In this document: piece after piece, positions 48,057-55,604 of the stretch | Layout of the letters: every line of letters starts with the position of its first letter | Position numbering within the stretch: position 1 is the first letter of the stretch | Source of the DNA: Burkholderia seminalis DSM 23518 | GTDB lineage: Bacteria; Pseudomonadota; Gammaproteobacteria; Burkholderiales; Burkholderiaceae | Assembly: GCF_902832885.1 (NCBI RefSeq) | Contig: NZ_CADFDK010000002.1 | Span: forward strand, 682,001 to 746,000 | Reading direction: 5' to 3' | DNA length: 64,000 bases | The notes under the pieces: generated by a model | Told to the model about the DNA's origin: nothing | Databases searched by the model: none | What the model saw: only the letters and a program-made list of their open reading frames with translations | Translations under genes and position numbers: made by a program

Positions 48057-49321
48057 AGGGCAGCATCACGATCGACGCCGGCGCGCCGCGCTGGCAGAAG
48101 CTCAAGCGCTTTTTCGGCCCCGGCCTGCTCGTCGCGATCGGCTACATGGATCCCGGCAACTGGGCGACCGACATCCAGGCCGGCTCGCAGTTCGGCTATT
48201 CGCTGCTGTGGGTCGTCGCGTTCTCGAGCCTCGCGGCGATCTTCCTGCAGATGCTCGCGGCGCGGCTCGGCCTCGTCGCGGGCAAGGATCTCGCGCAGGC
48301 CAGCTACGAACGCTACGGCCGGTTCGGCCGCATCGTGCAGTGGATCACCGCCGAAATATCGATCATCGCGTGCGACATCGCGGAAGTGCTCGGCTGCGCG
48401 CTGGCGTTCAAGCTGCTGCTCGGCGTGCCGCTCGCGTGGGGCGTCGTGCTGACCGCGCTCGACACGGTGATCGTGCTCGGCCTGCAGGGCAAGGGCTTCC
48501 GGCAGATCGAGGCGATCGTGCTCGGGCTGATCGCGACGATGGCGTTCTGCTTCGTCGCGCAGGTCGCGATCACGCCGCCCGACTGGCATGCGGTGGTCGG
48601 CGGGCTCGTGCCGGGCGATCCGGGCCATGACCGCAAGGACGCGATCGTGCTCGCGCTCGGCATCGTCGGCGCGACGATCATGCCGCACAACCTGTACCTG
48701 CATTCGTCGGTCGTGCAGACGCGGCATGTCGTCGGCGGCGCGCGCGGCATGATCCGCGACACGCTCGCGCTCGTGCGCATCGATACCTGCGTGTCGCTGT
48801 TCGTCGCGATGCTCGTCAATGCGGCGATCCTGATCGTCGCCGGTGCGGCGTTCCACGCGACCGGCCTGCACAACGTGACCGACATCGAGCAGGCCTACAA
48901 GCTGATTACGCCGATCGCAGGCGGCGCGGCCGCGCTGCTGTTCGGCATCGCGCTGCTCGCGTCGGGGCAAAGCTCGACGCTGACCGGCACGATCGCCGGC
49001 CAGGTGATCATGGACGGCTTCCTGCATACGAAGATCCCGTGCTACCAGCGCCGGCTGATCACGCGCGGGCTCGCGCTCGTGCCGGCGCTGATCGGCGTGC
49101 TGTGGCTCGGCGACGGGTCGGTCGGGCAACTGCTCGTGTGGAGCCAGGTGCTGCTGAGCCTGCAGCTGCCGTTCGCGATGTGGCCGCTGATCCGCTCGGT
49201 CAGCGACCGCGACACGATGGGCGAGCACACGATCGGCCGCGGGATGCAGGTCGCCGCGTGGGCGCTGTTCGTCGTCATCACCGGCACGAACCTGTTGTTG
49301 ATTACCGGTGTCGCGGGCTGA
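48005..49321 (+). CDS. mntH: NRAMP-family Mn2+/divalent-metal transporter
   Basis: A 438-residue proton-coupled metal importer with about eleven helices. Metal-binding signatures are MDPGNWATD (residues 48-56) and MPHNLYLHSS (about 226-235). The N-terminal TAPFCPSEVKGS is typical of proteobacterial members and supports the ATG at 48005, even though this overlaps the AraC gene by 52 nt. No Mn riboswitch (yybP-ykoY) is recognisable; the upstream DNA is coding. Mn2+ uptake would fit with nearby peroxide-defence genes. A perfect hairpin follows the stop. Confidence 0.95.
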   Translation: MPFLPTTATAPFCPSEVKGSITIDAGAPRWQKLKRFFGPGLLVAIGYMDPGNWATDIQAGSQFGYSLLWVVAFSSLAAIFLQMLAARLGLVAGKDLAQASYERYGRFGRIVQWITAEISIIACDIAEVLGCALAFKLLLGVPLAWGVVLTALDTVIVLGLQGKGFRQIEAIVLGLIATMAFCFVAQVAITPPDWHAVVGGLVPGDPGHDRKDAIVLALGIVGATIMPHNLYLHSSVVQTRHVVGGARGMIRDTLALVRIDTCVSLFVAMLVNAAILIVAGAAFHATGLHNVTDIEQAYKLITPIAGGAAALLFGIALLASGQSSTLTGTIAGQVIMDGFLHTKIPCYQRRLITRGLALVPALIGVLWLGDGSVGQLLVWSQVLLSLQLPFAMWPLIRSVSDRDTMGEHTIGRGMQVAAWALFVVITGTNLLLITGVAG

Positions 49322-49323
49322 TA

Positions 49324-49340
49324 CAGCCTGTCACAGGCTG
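49324..49340 (+). terminator. Hairpin immediately after mntH
   Basis: CAGCCTG-TCA-CAGGCTG is a perfect 7-bp stem with a 3-nt loop, 2 nt after the mntH stop. No U tract follows, so it may end transcription weakly or stabilise the 3' end. Confidence 0.45.
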
Positions 49341-49402
49341 ACACAGCCGCGCGGCGCGCATGCGGTAAACTGCGGCCTTTCCATCGTTGTCCGAAGTCCG
49401 TT

Positions 49403-49993
49403 ATGTGGAGTGAAATCAGCAACATCGGCGACGCCGCGCTGACCTTGCCGATCGCGCTGACCTGCGCGGCCTGGCTGGCGATGGCCGACTGGCGCCTCGC
49501 CGCCCGCTGGGGCATGCTGCTCGCCGCCGGCATGGGCGTCGTCGGCGCGACGAAGATCCTGTATGCCGGGTGCGGCATCGAGCTGCCGCAATTCGATTTC
49601 CGCGTGATCAGCGGCCATACGATGCTGTCGACGTCCGTGTGGACGGTCGCGTTGTCGATGCTGTGGCAGGCGTTCCGGCCCGGCAAGGCGCCCGGCATCG
49701 CGGCCGGGCTGGCCGTCGGCGCGATCACGGCCGTCGCGCGTGTGTTCGACCACTCGCACACGCTGCCTGAAGTCGTCGTCGGCTGGCTGCTCGGCGCGCT
49801 GGTCGCGCTGGTGTTCCTGCGCGGCTACGACGGCGCGCGGCAGCGCGCGTTCTCGCCGCGCATCGCGGCGGTTTGCCTGCTGCTCGTGTCGGGCATCGCG
49901 TACGGGCATCGCGCGCCGTTCCAGCAGATGATCGACATGCATTCGCCGCAGCTCTGCGCGTTCGTGCGCGCGCCGTCGGGCGACGGATTCTGA
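49403..49993 (+). CDS. PAP2-family membrane phosphatase
   Basis: A 196-residue integral membrane protein of the PAP2 (lipid phosphatase/haloperoxidase) superfamily. Motif 2 is SGHTMLSTS (about residues 70-78). Motif 3 is RVFDHSHTLPEVVVGWLLG (about 113-131), where a Ser-His replaces the more usual single His spacing. The first motif KX6RP is not evident. Four to five hydrophobic helices are present. Substrates in this family include undecaprenyl pyrophosphate and phosphatidate, and none can be chosen here. It is a single-gene unit 81 nt after mntH. Confidence 0.85.
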   Translation: MWSEISNIGDAALTLPIALTCAAWLAMADWRLAARWGMLLAAGMGVVGATKILYAGCGIELPQFDFRVISGHTMLSTSVWTVALSMLWQAFRPGKAPGIAAGLAVGAITAVARVFDHSHTLPEVVVGWLLGALVALVFLRGYDGARQRAFSPRIAAVCLLLVSGIAYGHRAPFQQMIDMHSPQLCAFVRAPSGDGF

Positions 49994-50428
49994 CGGCTGG
50001 CCGTTTCCCGCCGGCGTTCGTCCGGCGGTTCCCCGATCGATTGTCCCGAGCGCCATTGCGCGTCCCGCGTCGCGGAACGTCACCCTTGCCATTCCCCGAA
50101 TCGGCGCATCGGCCGGCCCGCCGGATCGTCCGTATCGGCTCGCGCGTTCGCGCAGGGGCGCGAAGGTCATGAACGGTGCCTATGACCGGGTATAACGAAT
50201 ATTCATTTCATCGATTGGCGGCATTCGCGTACGCTGGCTGACGTTCAACCGGGGCCGGCCGCCGGACTGACCGGTGCGCGTCACGATCATCTCGATATAC
50301 TCGCGGAAACCGTGCGGTGCGTCGTCACGACCGCGCACGGTCGACCGGCCCGTGTCGGCCGGGATAGGCACGGAAAAACCCGTCGCGGCAGCGTTCCGCG
50401 ACGACGAACCACGACAGGAGCCCGTCAC
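49994..50428. other. Intergenic region upstream of the SDR gene
   Basis: No gene is supported in these 435 bp. A locally AT-rich segment at about 50180-50220 (near GGGTATAACGAATATTCATT) is the likely promoter area for the plus-strand SDR/MDR operon. Open frames across the left part are short and look non-coding. Confidence 0.4.
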
Positions 50429-51217
50429 ATGACAGCCGTTTCATCGCGCCTCGCAGGCAAGTGCGCATACATTACCGGCGCCGCTGGCGGCCTCGGCCGC
50501 GCGATCGCGCGCCGGATGGTCGAGCAGGGCGCGCGCGTGTTCGTGACCGACATCGCCGAGGCGGCGGTGCTCGATGCGTTCGCGCAGGAACTCAATGCGG
50601 GCCACGCCACGCCGGTCGCGTTCGCCGCGACGCAGGACGTGCGCGACGAAGCGCGCTGGCAGGCGCTGCTGGCGCAGGCGGTCGATGCGATGGGCGGGTT
50701 GTCGGTGCTCGTCAACAACGCGGGCGTCGGCTCGATCGGTTCGCCCGCGCAGATCGAGCTGGACGAATGGCGGCGCGTGATGGCGATCAACGTCGAGAGC
50801 ATCGTGCTCGGCTGCAAGCATGCGCTGTCGTATCTGGCCGAGAGCCATCCCGCGTCGATCATCAACATCTCGTCGGTCGCCGCGTTCAAGGTCGAACCGG
50901 ATTTCACCGCGTACAACGCGTCGAAGGCGGCGGTCGCGTCGCTGACGAAGTCGGTCGCGATCGACTGCGCGCGCCGCGAAATCGACGTGCGCTGCAATTC
51001 CATTCACCCGGCGTTCATCCGCACGGGGATCGTCGAGCCGCTGTTCCAGTCGCTCGGCGAACGCGACGCGACGCGCAAGCTCGCGCGCGGCATTCCGCTG
51101 CGCCGGCTCGGCGAGCCGGACGACGTCGCGCACGCGGCGGTGTATCTCGCCTCCGACGAGAGCCGCTTCGTGACGGCCGCCGAACTCGTGATCGACGGCG
51201 GCATGTGCGCGGTCTGA
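50429..51217 (+). CDS. Short-chain dehydrogenase/reductase
   Basis: A 262-residue classical SDR using NAD(P). The cofactor motif is TGAAGGLG (residues 16-23), with NNAG in [10 protein letters not shown]. The catalytic residues are Ser in INISSVAAF, Tyr162 and Lys166 (YNASK). The C-terminal [20 protein letters not shown] followed by ELVIDGGM is typical of FabG and cyclopentanol-dehydrogenase-like members. The ATG at 50429 has ACAGGAG upstream. It lies 37 nt before an MDR reductase, so both may act in a common oxidation route of an alcohol or ketone; the substrate is unknown. Confidence 0.93.
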   Translation: MTAVSSRLAGKCAYITGAAGGLGRAIARRMVEQGARVFVTDIAEAAVLDAFAQELNAGHATPVAFAATQDVRDEARWQALLAQAVDAMGGLSVLVNNAGVGSIGSPAQIELDEWRRVMAINVESIVLGCKHALSYLAESHPASIINISSVAAFKVEPDFTAYNASKAAVASLTKSVAIDCARREIDVRCNSIHPAFIRTGIVEPLFQSLGERDATRKLARGIPLRRLGEPDDVAHAAVYLASDESRFVTAAELVIDGGMCAV

Positions 51218-51254
51218 CGCGCATCCCGAACCACAACGACTGGAGGAGAACATC

Positions 51255-52271
51255 GTGTCGACACCCGTGAACCGCCAACTGCTGCTGAAGACGCGCCCCG
51301 AGGGGCGCGTCGGCCGCGAACATTTTTCGCTCGTCGAGACGCCGGTGCCGGCGCTCGCGGACGGCGAGGTGCTCGTGCGCGTGCTGTACCTGTCGATGGA
51401 CCCGACCAACCGCGTGTGGATGAGCGACGTGCCGCAGTACCTGCCGCCCGTCGCGATCGGCGAGGTGATGCGCGCGCTCGGCATCGGGCGCGTGGTCGCG
51501 TCGCGTCATGCGGGGTTCGCGCCCGGCGATCTCGTGCAGGGGCTCGTCGGCTGGCAGGACTACGCGGTCGTGCCGGCCGACCAGGCCGCGCAGCTCGTGA
51601 AGCTGCCCGCGCAGTCGGGCCTGCCGCTGCCGACGCTGCTCGGCGCGTGCGGGATGAGCGGGCTGACCGCGTACTACGGGCTGACCGACATCGCGCCGGT
51701 GCAGCCGGGCGAGACGCTCGTCGTGTCGGCGGCGGCCGGATCGGTCGGCTCGATCGCCGGGCAGATCGGCAAGATCCACGGCGCGCGCGTGGTCGGCATC
51801 GCGGGCGGCGCGGACAAGTGCCGCTATCTGACCGAGACGCTCGGCTTCGACGCGGCCGTCGACTACAAGGCCGACGATTTCCGTCAGCAACTGAAGGCGG
51901 CGACGCCGGACGGCGTGCACGTGAACTTCGAGAACGTCGGCGGCGAGGTGATGCGCGCGGTGCTGTCGCGAATGGTGATCGGCGGGCGCGTCGCGCTGTG
52001 CGGCGTGATCTCGAACTACAACAGCGGCCGCGCGGCCGACGACGTCGGCGTGCTGATCTCGAAGCGGTTGACGATGCGCGGCTTCCTGATCCTGGACTAC
52101 CGCAAGAGCCGCGAAGCCGTGCAGACGCTTGCCGGCTGGCTGCGCGACGGCCGGCTCAAGGCCGAGGAAACCGTGGCGGATGGTCTCGAGAATGCGCCCG
52201 ACGTGCTCAATCGCCTGTTCGACGGCGACCATCGCGGCAAGCTCGTGCTGCGCGTCGATCCGGATGCGTGA
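51255..52271 (+). CDS. MDR-family NADP-dependent oxidoreductase (CurA/LTB4DH-like)
   Basis: A 338-residue medium-chain reductase of the zinc-free leukotriene-B4 dehydrogenase/curcumin-reductase group, which reduces alpha,beta-unsaturated ketones. The opening NRQLLLKTRPEGRVGREHF is followed by YLSMDPTNRVWMSD, the nucleotide site VSAAAGSVGSIAGQIGK (about residues 157-173) and FENVGGEVMRAVL. The GTG start at 51255 has a strong GGAGGAG site. It is second in the operon with the SDR and is followed by a terminator at 52405-52440. Confidence 0.93.
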   Translation: MSTPVNRQLLLKTRPEGRVGREHFSLVETPVPALADGEVLVRVLYLSMDPTNRVWMSDVPQYLPPVAIGEVMRALGIGRVVASRHAGFAPGDLVQGLVGWQDYAVVPADQAAQLVKLPAQSGLPLPTLLGACGMSGLTAYYGLTDIAPVQPGETLVVSAAAGSVGSIAGQIGKIHGARVVGIAGGADKCRYLTETLGFDAAVDYKADDFRQQLKAATPDGVHVNFENVGGEVMRAVLSRMVIGGRVALCGVISNYNSGRAADDVGVLISKRLTMRGFLILDYRKSREAVQTLAGWLRDGRLKAEETVADGLENAPDVLNRLFDGDHRGKLVLRVDPDA

Positions 52272-52349
52272 CGAGGCGGAGAGGCGGGTCGCCGGTTGCC
52301 GGCGACCGGTGCCGACTACAGTGAGTTCGATTAACCGGGCCGCATTTTA

Positions 52350-52359
52350 GGACTAGTCC
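52350..52359. promoter_or_regulatory. 10-bp palindrome upstream of the fimbrial-like gene
   Basis: GGACTAGTCC is a perfect palindrome, followed by the AT-rich CATATATTGTCCC. It lies 108 nt before the fimbrial-like start and 79 nt after the MDR stop, with a terminator hairpin between it and the downstream gene. It is a possible response-regulator (NarL/FixJ-type) site. Confidence 0.4.
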
Positions 52360-52404
52360 CATATATTGTCCCGGCCGCTCTCCCTAAAGTGATTGCCAGC
52401 AGAC

Positions 52405-52440
52405 AGGCGGCGTGACCGACGCGTCACGCCGCCTTTTTTT
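52405..52440 (+). terminator. Rho-independent terminator upstream of the fimbrial-like gene
   Basis: Perfect 12-bp arms AGGCGGCGTGAC and GTCACGCCGCCT around a 6-nt loop are followed by a seven-T tract (52434-52440). It ends the SDR/MDR operon, or acts as an attenuator of the gene starting at 52467, 27 nt downstream. Confidence 0.92.
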
Positions 52441-52466
52441 GGGTCACGCGAAAGGGGAGAGGGAAC

Positions 52467-52985
52467 ATGCGAAACGACGCGAAACGGGGGGCATCGGCAT
52501 CGGGCGCGGTGCGCAATCGAACGGCGTCGCGTACGGGTGGCGTGCAGCGGATCGCTGTCGGGCTCGGTGTCGCGCTGGCCATGTCGAGTGCGATGGCAAA
52601 CGGGCAGGCGACGTCGGACGGCGTCGTGCATTTCACGGGCGCACTCGTCGATCTCTACGACGTGACGCTCGATGCGCCGTCCGGCGCGTTCGTCGAAGGG
52701 CGGGAGATGACCGGCAGCGCGGTGGCGACACTGCGGTTCGAAGCGCACGGCCGGCGCTTGCCGGGCGCGCAGGTGACGCTGGCCGCGGCCGATGGCACGC
52801 CGTTCGAGCCGGATGCCGGTTCGGGGGTACGCGCCACGTGGCGCGATGCGCGCGACGATCGAAGCGTGCCGCTGGTATCGGGGCGCGCGTATCGCGTCGG
52901 CCCGTACGGCGGTGTGATGACGGTTGCGGCGGATGACGAAACGGGCGCCGTGGCGCCCGTCGTCATCAACATCCGTCATCCTTGA
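52467..52985 (+). CDS. Secreted fimbrial-like protein of unknown function
   Basis: A 172-residue exported protein. A long n-region precedes a signal peptide with probable cleavage after residue 44 (SSAMA before NGQAT). The mature part begins GVVHFTGALVDLYDVTLDAP, close to the first strand of chaperone-usher pilins (GxxxFTGxxVD). It lacks the usual pilin cysteine pair and ends AVAPVVINIRHP, a strand-like C-terminus. No usher or chaperone gene is present. The ribosome site is GGGAGAGGGAAC. A true pilin role is uncertain. It converges on the PerM-family gene with a 9-nt gap. Confidence 0.75.
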   Translation: MRNDAKRGASASGAVRNRTASRTGGVQRIAVGLGVALAMSSAMANGQATSDGVVHFTGALVDLYDVTLDAPSGAFVEGREMTGSAVATLRFEAHGRRLPGAQVTLAAADGTPFEPDAGSGVRATWRDARDDRSVPLVSGRAYRVGPYGGVMTVAADDETGAVAPVVINIRHP

Positions 52986-52994
52986 CGGCGCGCG

Positions 52995-54047
52995 TCACTC
53001 GCCCTGTTCCGAGCGTGCATAGATGTCCCAGCTCGCCATGAACAGCGCCGCCACGAGCGGCCCGATCACGAAGCCGTTGATGCCGAACAGCGCCATCCCG
53101 CCGAGCGTCGAGATCAGCACGACCCAGTCGGGCATCTTCGTGTCCTTGCCGACGAGGATCGGGCGCAGCAGGTTGTCGACGAGGCCGATCACGCCGACGC
53201 AGAACGCGACGAGGATCACGCATTTCCAGACCGCGCCGATCATCAGGAAGTAGAGCGCCGCCGGCACCCATACGAGGCCCGCGCCGATCGCGGGCAGCAG
53301 CGACAGGAACGCCATCAGCGCGCCCCACAGCACGACGCCCTCGATGCCGAGGATCCAGAAGATCAGGCCGCCGAGCGCGCCCTGCACGAGCGCAACCGCG
53401 ATGTTGCCCTTCACGGTGGCGCGCACGACCGTCGTGAATTTCGCGAGCAGCAGGTTCTTGTGCTCGTCGTCGAGCGGCAGCGCGCGGCGCACGCGGCGGC
53501 CGATCTCGCCGCCGTCGCGCAGCAGGAAGAACACCATGTACAGCATCACGCCGAAGCTCACGATGAACTGGAACGTGTTCTGGCCGATGCTGAGCGCCTG
53601 GGTGGCCGCGAACTGGCTGATCTGCGCGGCGCCGTCGGTCAGCTTCTTCTGGATGCCCGGGATGTTGGTCAACCCGTATTTCTGCAGCAGGTGCTGGATC
53701 GACGACGGCAGCGCGTGAATGATGTCCTGGAAGTACTGCGAATAATTCGGCGGCGCCGACTTGATTTCCTGGTAGACATACGCGATTTCCTGCACGAGCG
53801 TCGCGGCGACGAACACGAGCGGCAGGATCACGATCAGGATGATCAGCGACAACGTGAGGAGCGCGGCCAGGTTGCGCCGCTTGCCGAAGCGCGCGGCGAG
53901 CCAGCGCTGCACGGGCTGGAACAGGATCGCGAGAATGGTGCCCCAGAACACGGCGCCGGAGAACGGCGCGAGGATCCAGCAGAGTCCGACGGTGACCGCG
54001 GCCAGCAGGAAATAGAAGAATTTTTGGTGATCGTGTCCGCTATCCAT
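52995..54047 (-). CDS. AI-2E/PerM-family membrane transporter
   Basis: A 350-residue inner-membrane protein with about seven or eight hydrophobic helices. Family blocks are ILAPFSGAVFWGTILAILFQ, KRRNLAALLTLSLIILIVIL and GALMAFLSLLPAIGAGLVWV, followed by NLLRPILVGKDTKMPDWVVL. Members include putative autoinducer-2 exporters and Na+/H+ antiporter-like proteins; the true substrate here is unknown. The ATG at 54047 starts MDSGHDHQKFF. It converges on the fimbrial-like gene with no room for a terminator between them. Confidence 0.92.
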   Translation of the reverse strand: MDSGHDHQKFFYFLLAAVTVGLCWILAPFSGAVFWGTILAILFQPVQRWLAARFGKRRNLAALLTLSLIILIVILPLVFVAATLVQEIAYVYQEIKSAPPNYSQYFQDIIHALPSSIQHLLQKYGLTNIPGIQKKLTDGAAQISQFAATQALSIGQNTFQFIVSFGVMLYMVFFLLRDGGEIGRRVRRALPLDDEHKNLLLAKFTTVVRATVKGNIAVALVQGALGGLIFWILGIEGVVLWGALMAFLSLLPAIGAGLVWVPAALYFLMIGAVWKCVILVAFCVGVIGLVDNLLRPILVGKDTKMPDWVVLISTLGGMALFGINGFVIGPLVAALFMASWDIYARSEQGE

Positions 54048-54283
54048 GGGTGGCGTTCGCGCAGATTGTTGCTTCGTTTGATTGAATTGCGTGGCCCGGC
54101 GCGCGATCGGCTCGCGAACGTCACGGGTTCGCGGCGGAGCGCGGCGCGGGGCGGCCCGAACGGGAGTATGCCCGCAAAGGCCCCGCGATCATAGCGGCTG
54201 CGTGTGACCCATGCGAAAACGCCGCGGCCGGGGCCGCGGCGCTGCCGGGAAGCGGGCGCGGCCCGAGGCCGCGTGCCGCATCG

Positions 54284-54868
54284 TCAGATGTTGAGCTTCG
54301 TCACCTTGGTGCCGTTCACCGACAGGTCGCCCATCAGGCCCGCGTTGGTCAGGACCAGCACCTCGACCGGTGCGGTGGCCGTGTTGGAGTCGACCGCGCC
54401 GTTCGCGCCGACCTTCACGACCGCGACCGACGCGTCGGCGCCGGCCGACCAGCCTTCGGACTTGCGGAACGAGTCGAGCGCATCCTGCGTCATGAACAGG
54501 AACACGATCGCCTTCGACTGCGCGCCGGCCTGCAGGCCGACCGACAGCGACGACGTGTTGTAGTAGCCGACGGTGCTGCCGCCGACGCGCAGCGCGCCGT
54601 TGCCGGACTGGCCGCCGACGATGAAACCGGCCTGCAGCACGTTCGGGAACACGAGCGTGCCGCGCGATTTCGCGACGAGCTCACGCGAACCCGGCACCGT
54701 CGAATAGAGGCGCGACAGCGTGGCGTTCACGCTGGCGTCGATCGACTGGCGCTTCGATGCGCTGGCGGCGGGGCTGTCGGGTTTGTCGGGCGTGGTCGTG
54801 CAGCCGGCGAGCGCGAGGCTGCCGAGCATCACGGCGGCGGCGGCCTTCATGGCGAGAGACTTCTGCAT
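54284..54868 (-). CDS. SYLF/YSC84-domain lipoprotein
   Basis: A 194-residue lipoprotein. The signal ends at the lipobox LALAGC, with Cys near residue 23. The SYLF domain starts around SRLYSTVPGSRELVAKSRGT and includes LVFPNVLQAGFIVGGQSGNG, then VGYYNTSSLSVGLQAGAQSK and SAGADASVAVVKVGANG. SYLF domains are lipid-binding in eukaryotes; the bacterial role is unclear but linked to the envelope. The start at 54868 has AGGAGAACC upstream. The next gene on the same strand encodes a DUF883 protein, and such stress-envelope genes often occur together. Confidence 0.92.
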   Translation of the reverse strand: MQKSLAMKAAAAVMLGSLALAGCTTTPDKPDSPAASASKRQSIDASVNATLSRLYSTVPGSRELVAKSRGTLVFPNVLQAGFIVGGQSGNGALRVGGSTVGYYNTSSLSVGLQAGAQSKAIVFLFMTQDALDSFRKSEGWSAGADASVAVVKVGANGAVDSNTATAPVEVLVLTNAGLMGDLSVNGTKVTKLNI

Positions 54869-54932
54869 GGCGGTTCTCCTTCGTTGTCTGATTGAAGATG
54901 GGCGGTGCGGGCAGCGGGGCGGCTGGCCGCGG

Positions 54933-55319
54933 TCAACGGCGGGACAGCAGCAGGCCCGCAACGAATGCGAGACCGGCCACGACGCCGGCGGTTTGCCACG
55001 GGTTGTCGTGCACGACCTGCGACACGCGTTCCGCCGACTCGCGCAGCCGGGCGGCCGCGCTGCCCGACGCGTAGTCGAGCGCGCCGCGTGCTTCGTCGAG
55101 CTTGGATTGCACGCGCTTGCGCAGGGCGGCGATATCGCCGTCGCCATCGTTTTTCAACAGGTCTTCCAGTTCGTCGACCAGCCCGCGCAGATCGTCGGTC
55201 ACATCCGCGTGCAGGTCGCGGGCGGCCGAGCGTGTCGTACGTCCCACGCGCCGGCCGGTGCGACGGATGTCGGAGAGGCCGCGGTCCAGCTTGTGTTCGA
55301 TCGAGTCGGTGAGCGCCAT
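54933..55319 (-). CDS. DUF883 (ElaB/YqjD-like) membrane-anchored protein
   Basis: A 128-residue protein. The N-terminal helical, charged part (SIEHKLDRGLSDIRRTGRRV then LRGLVDELEDLLKN) is followed by a C-terminal glycine/alanine-rich membrane anchor (NPWQTAGVVAGLAFVAGLLL) ending SRR. ElaB/YqjD proteins bind stationary-phase ribosomes at the inner membrane in E. coli. The ATG at 55319 has AGGAGG upstream and is favoured over a start 60 nt earlier. It precedes the SYLF lipoprotein gene by 64 nt on the same strand. Confidence 0.92.
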   Translation of the reverse strand: MALTDSIEHKLDRGLSDIRRTGRRVGRTTRSAARDLHADVTDDLRGLVDELEDLLKNDGDGDIAALRKRVQSKLDEARGALDYASGSAAARLRESAERVSQVVHDNPWQTAGVVAGLAFVAGLLLSRR

Positions 55320-55445
55320 GATGTTTATCCTCCTTCGATTCAAGGCCAATTTGAAGATAAGACGAATCCCAGCAACCAATGTGATTCACTTGACCCGATT
55401 GAGTTTCGAGACAATTTTTCAATTCGTCGGCGGAATTGCCGGGAA

Positions 55446-55462
55446 GCCCCGCCACGCGGGGC
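55446..55462. repeat. Hairpin in the region upstream of the DUF883 gene
   Basis: GCCCCGC-CAC-GCGGGGC is a perfect 7-bp stem. Together with the AT-rich DNA on both sides (55375-55440 and 55470-55560), it marks the intergenic region that also holds the minus-strand promoter of the DUF883 gene. It may end transcription from the nuclease gene at 55605. Confidence 0.45.
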
Positions 55463-55604
55463 CGCGCGAAGATTGAAAAAAATTCTCAATTGGGCGAAAC
55501 GCGTGCAGCTCAAAGCGATACGAAGTGAATGTGCGGTAAATATGGCGTCGCCCGGGGTACCAGGTAAATAGTGCCATTGCACGCGATGGGCTGATGCAAA
55601 TGCA

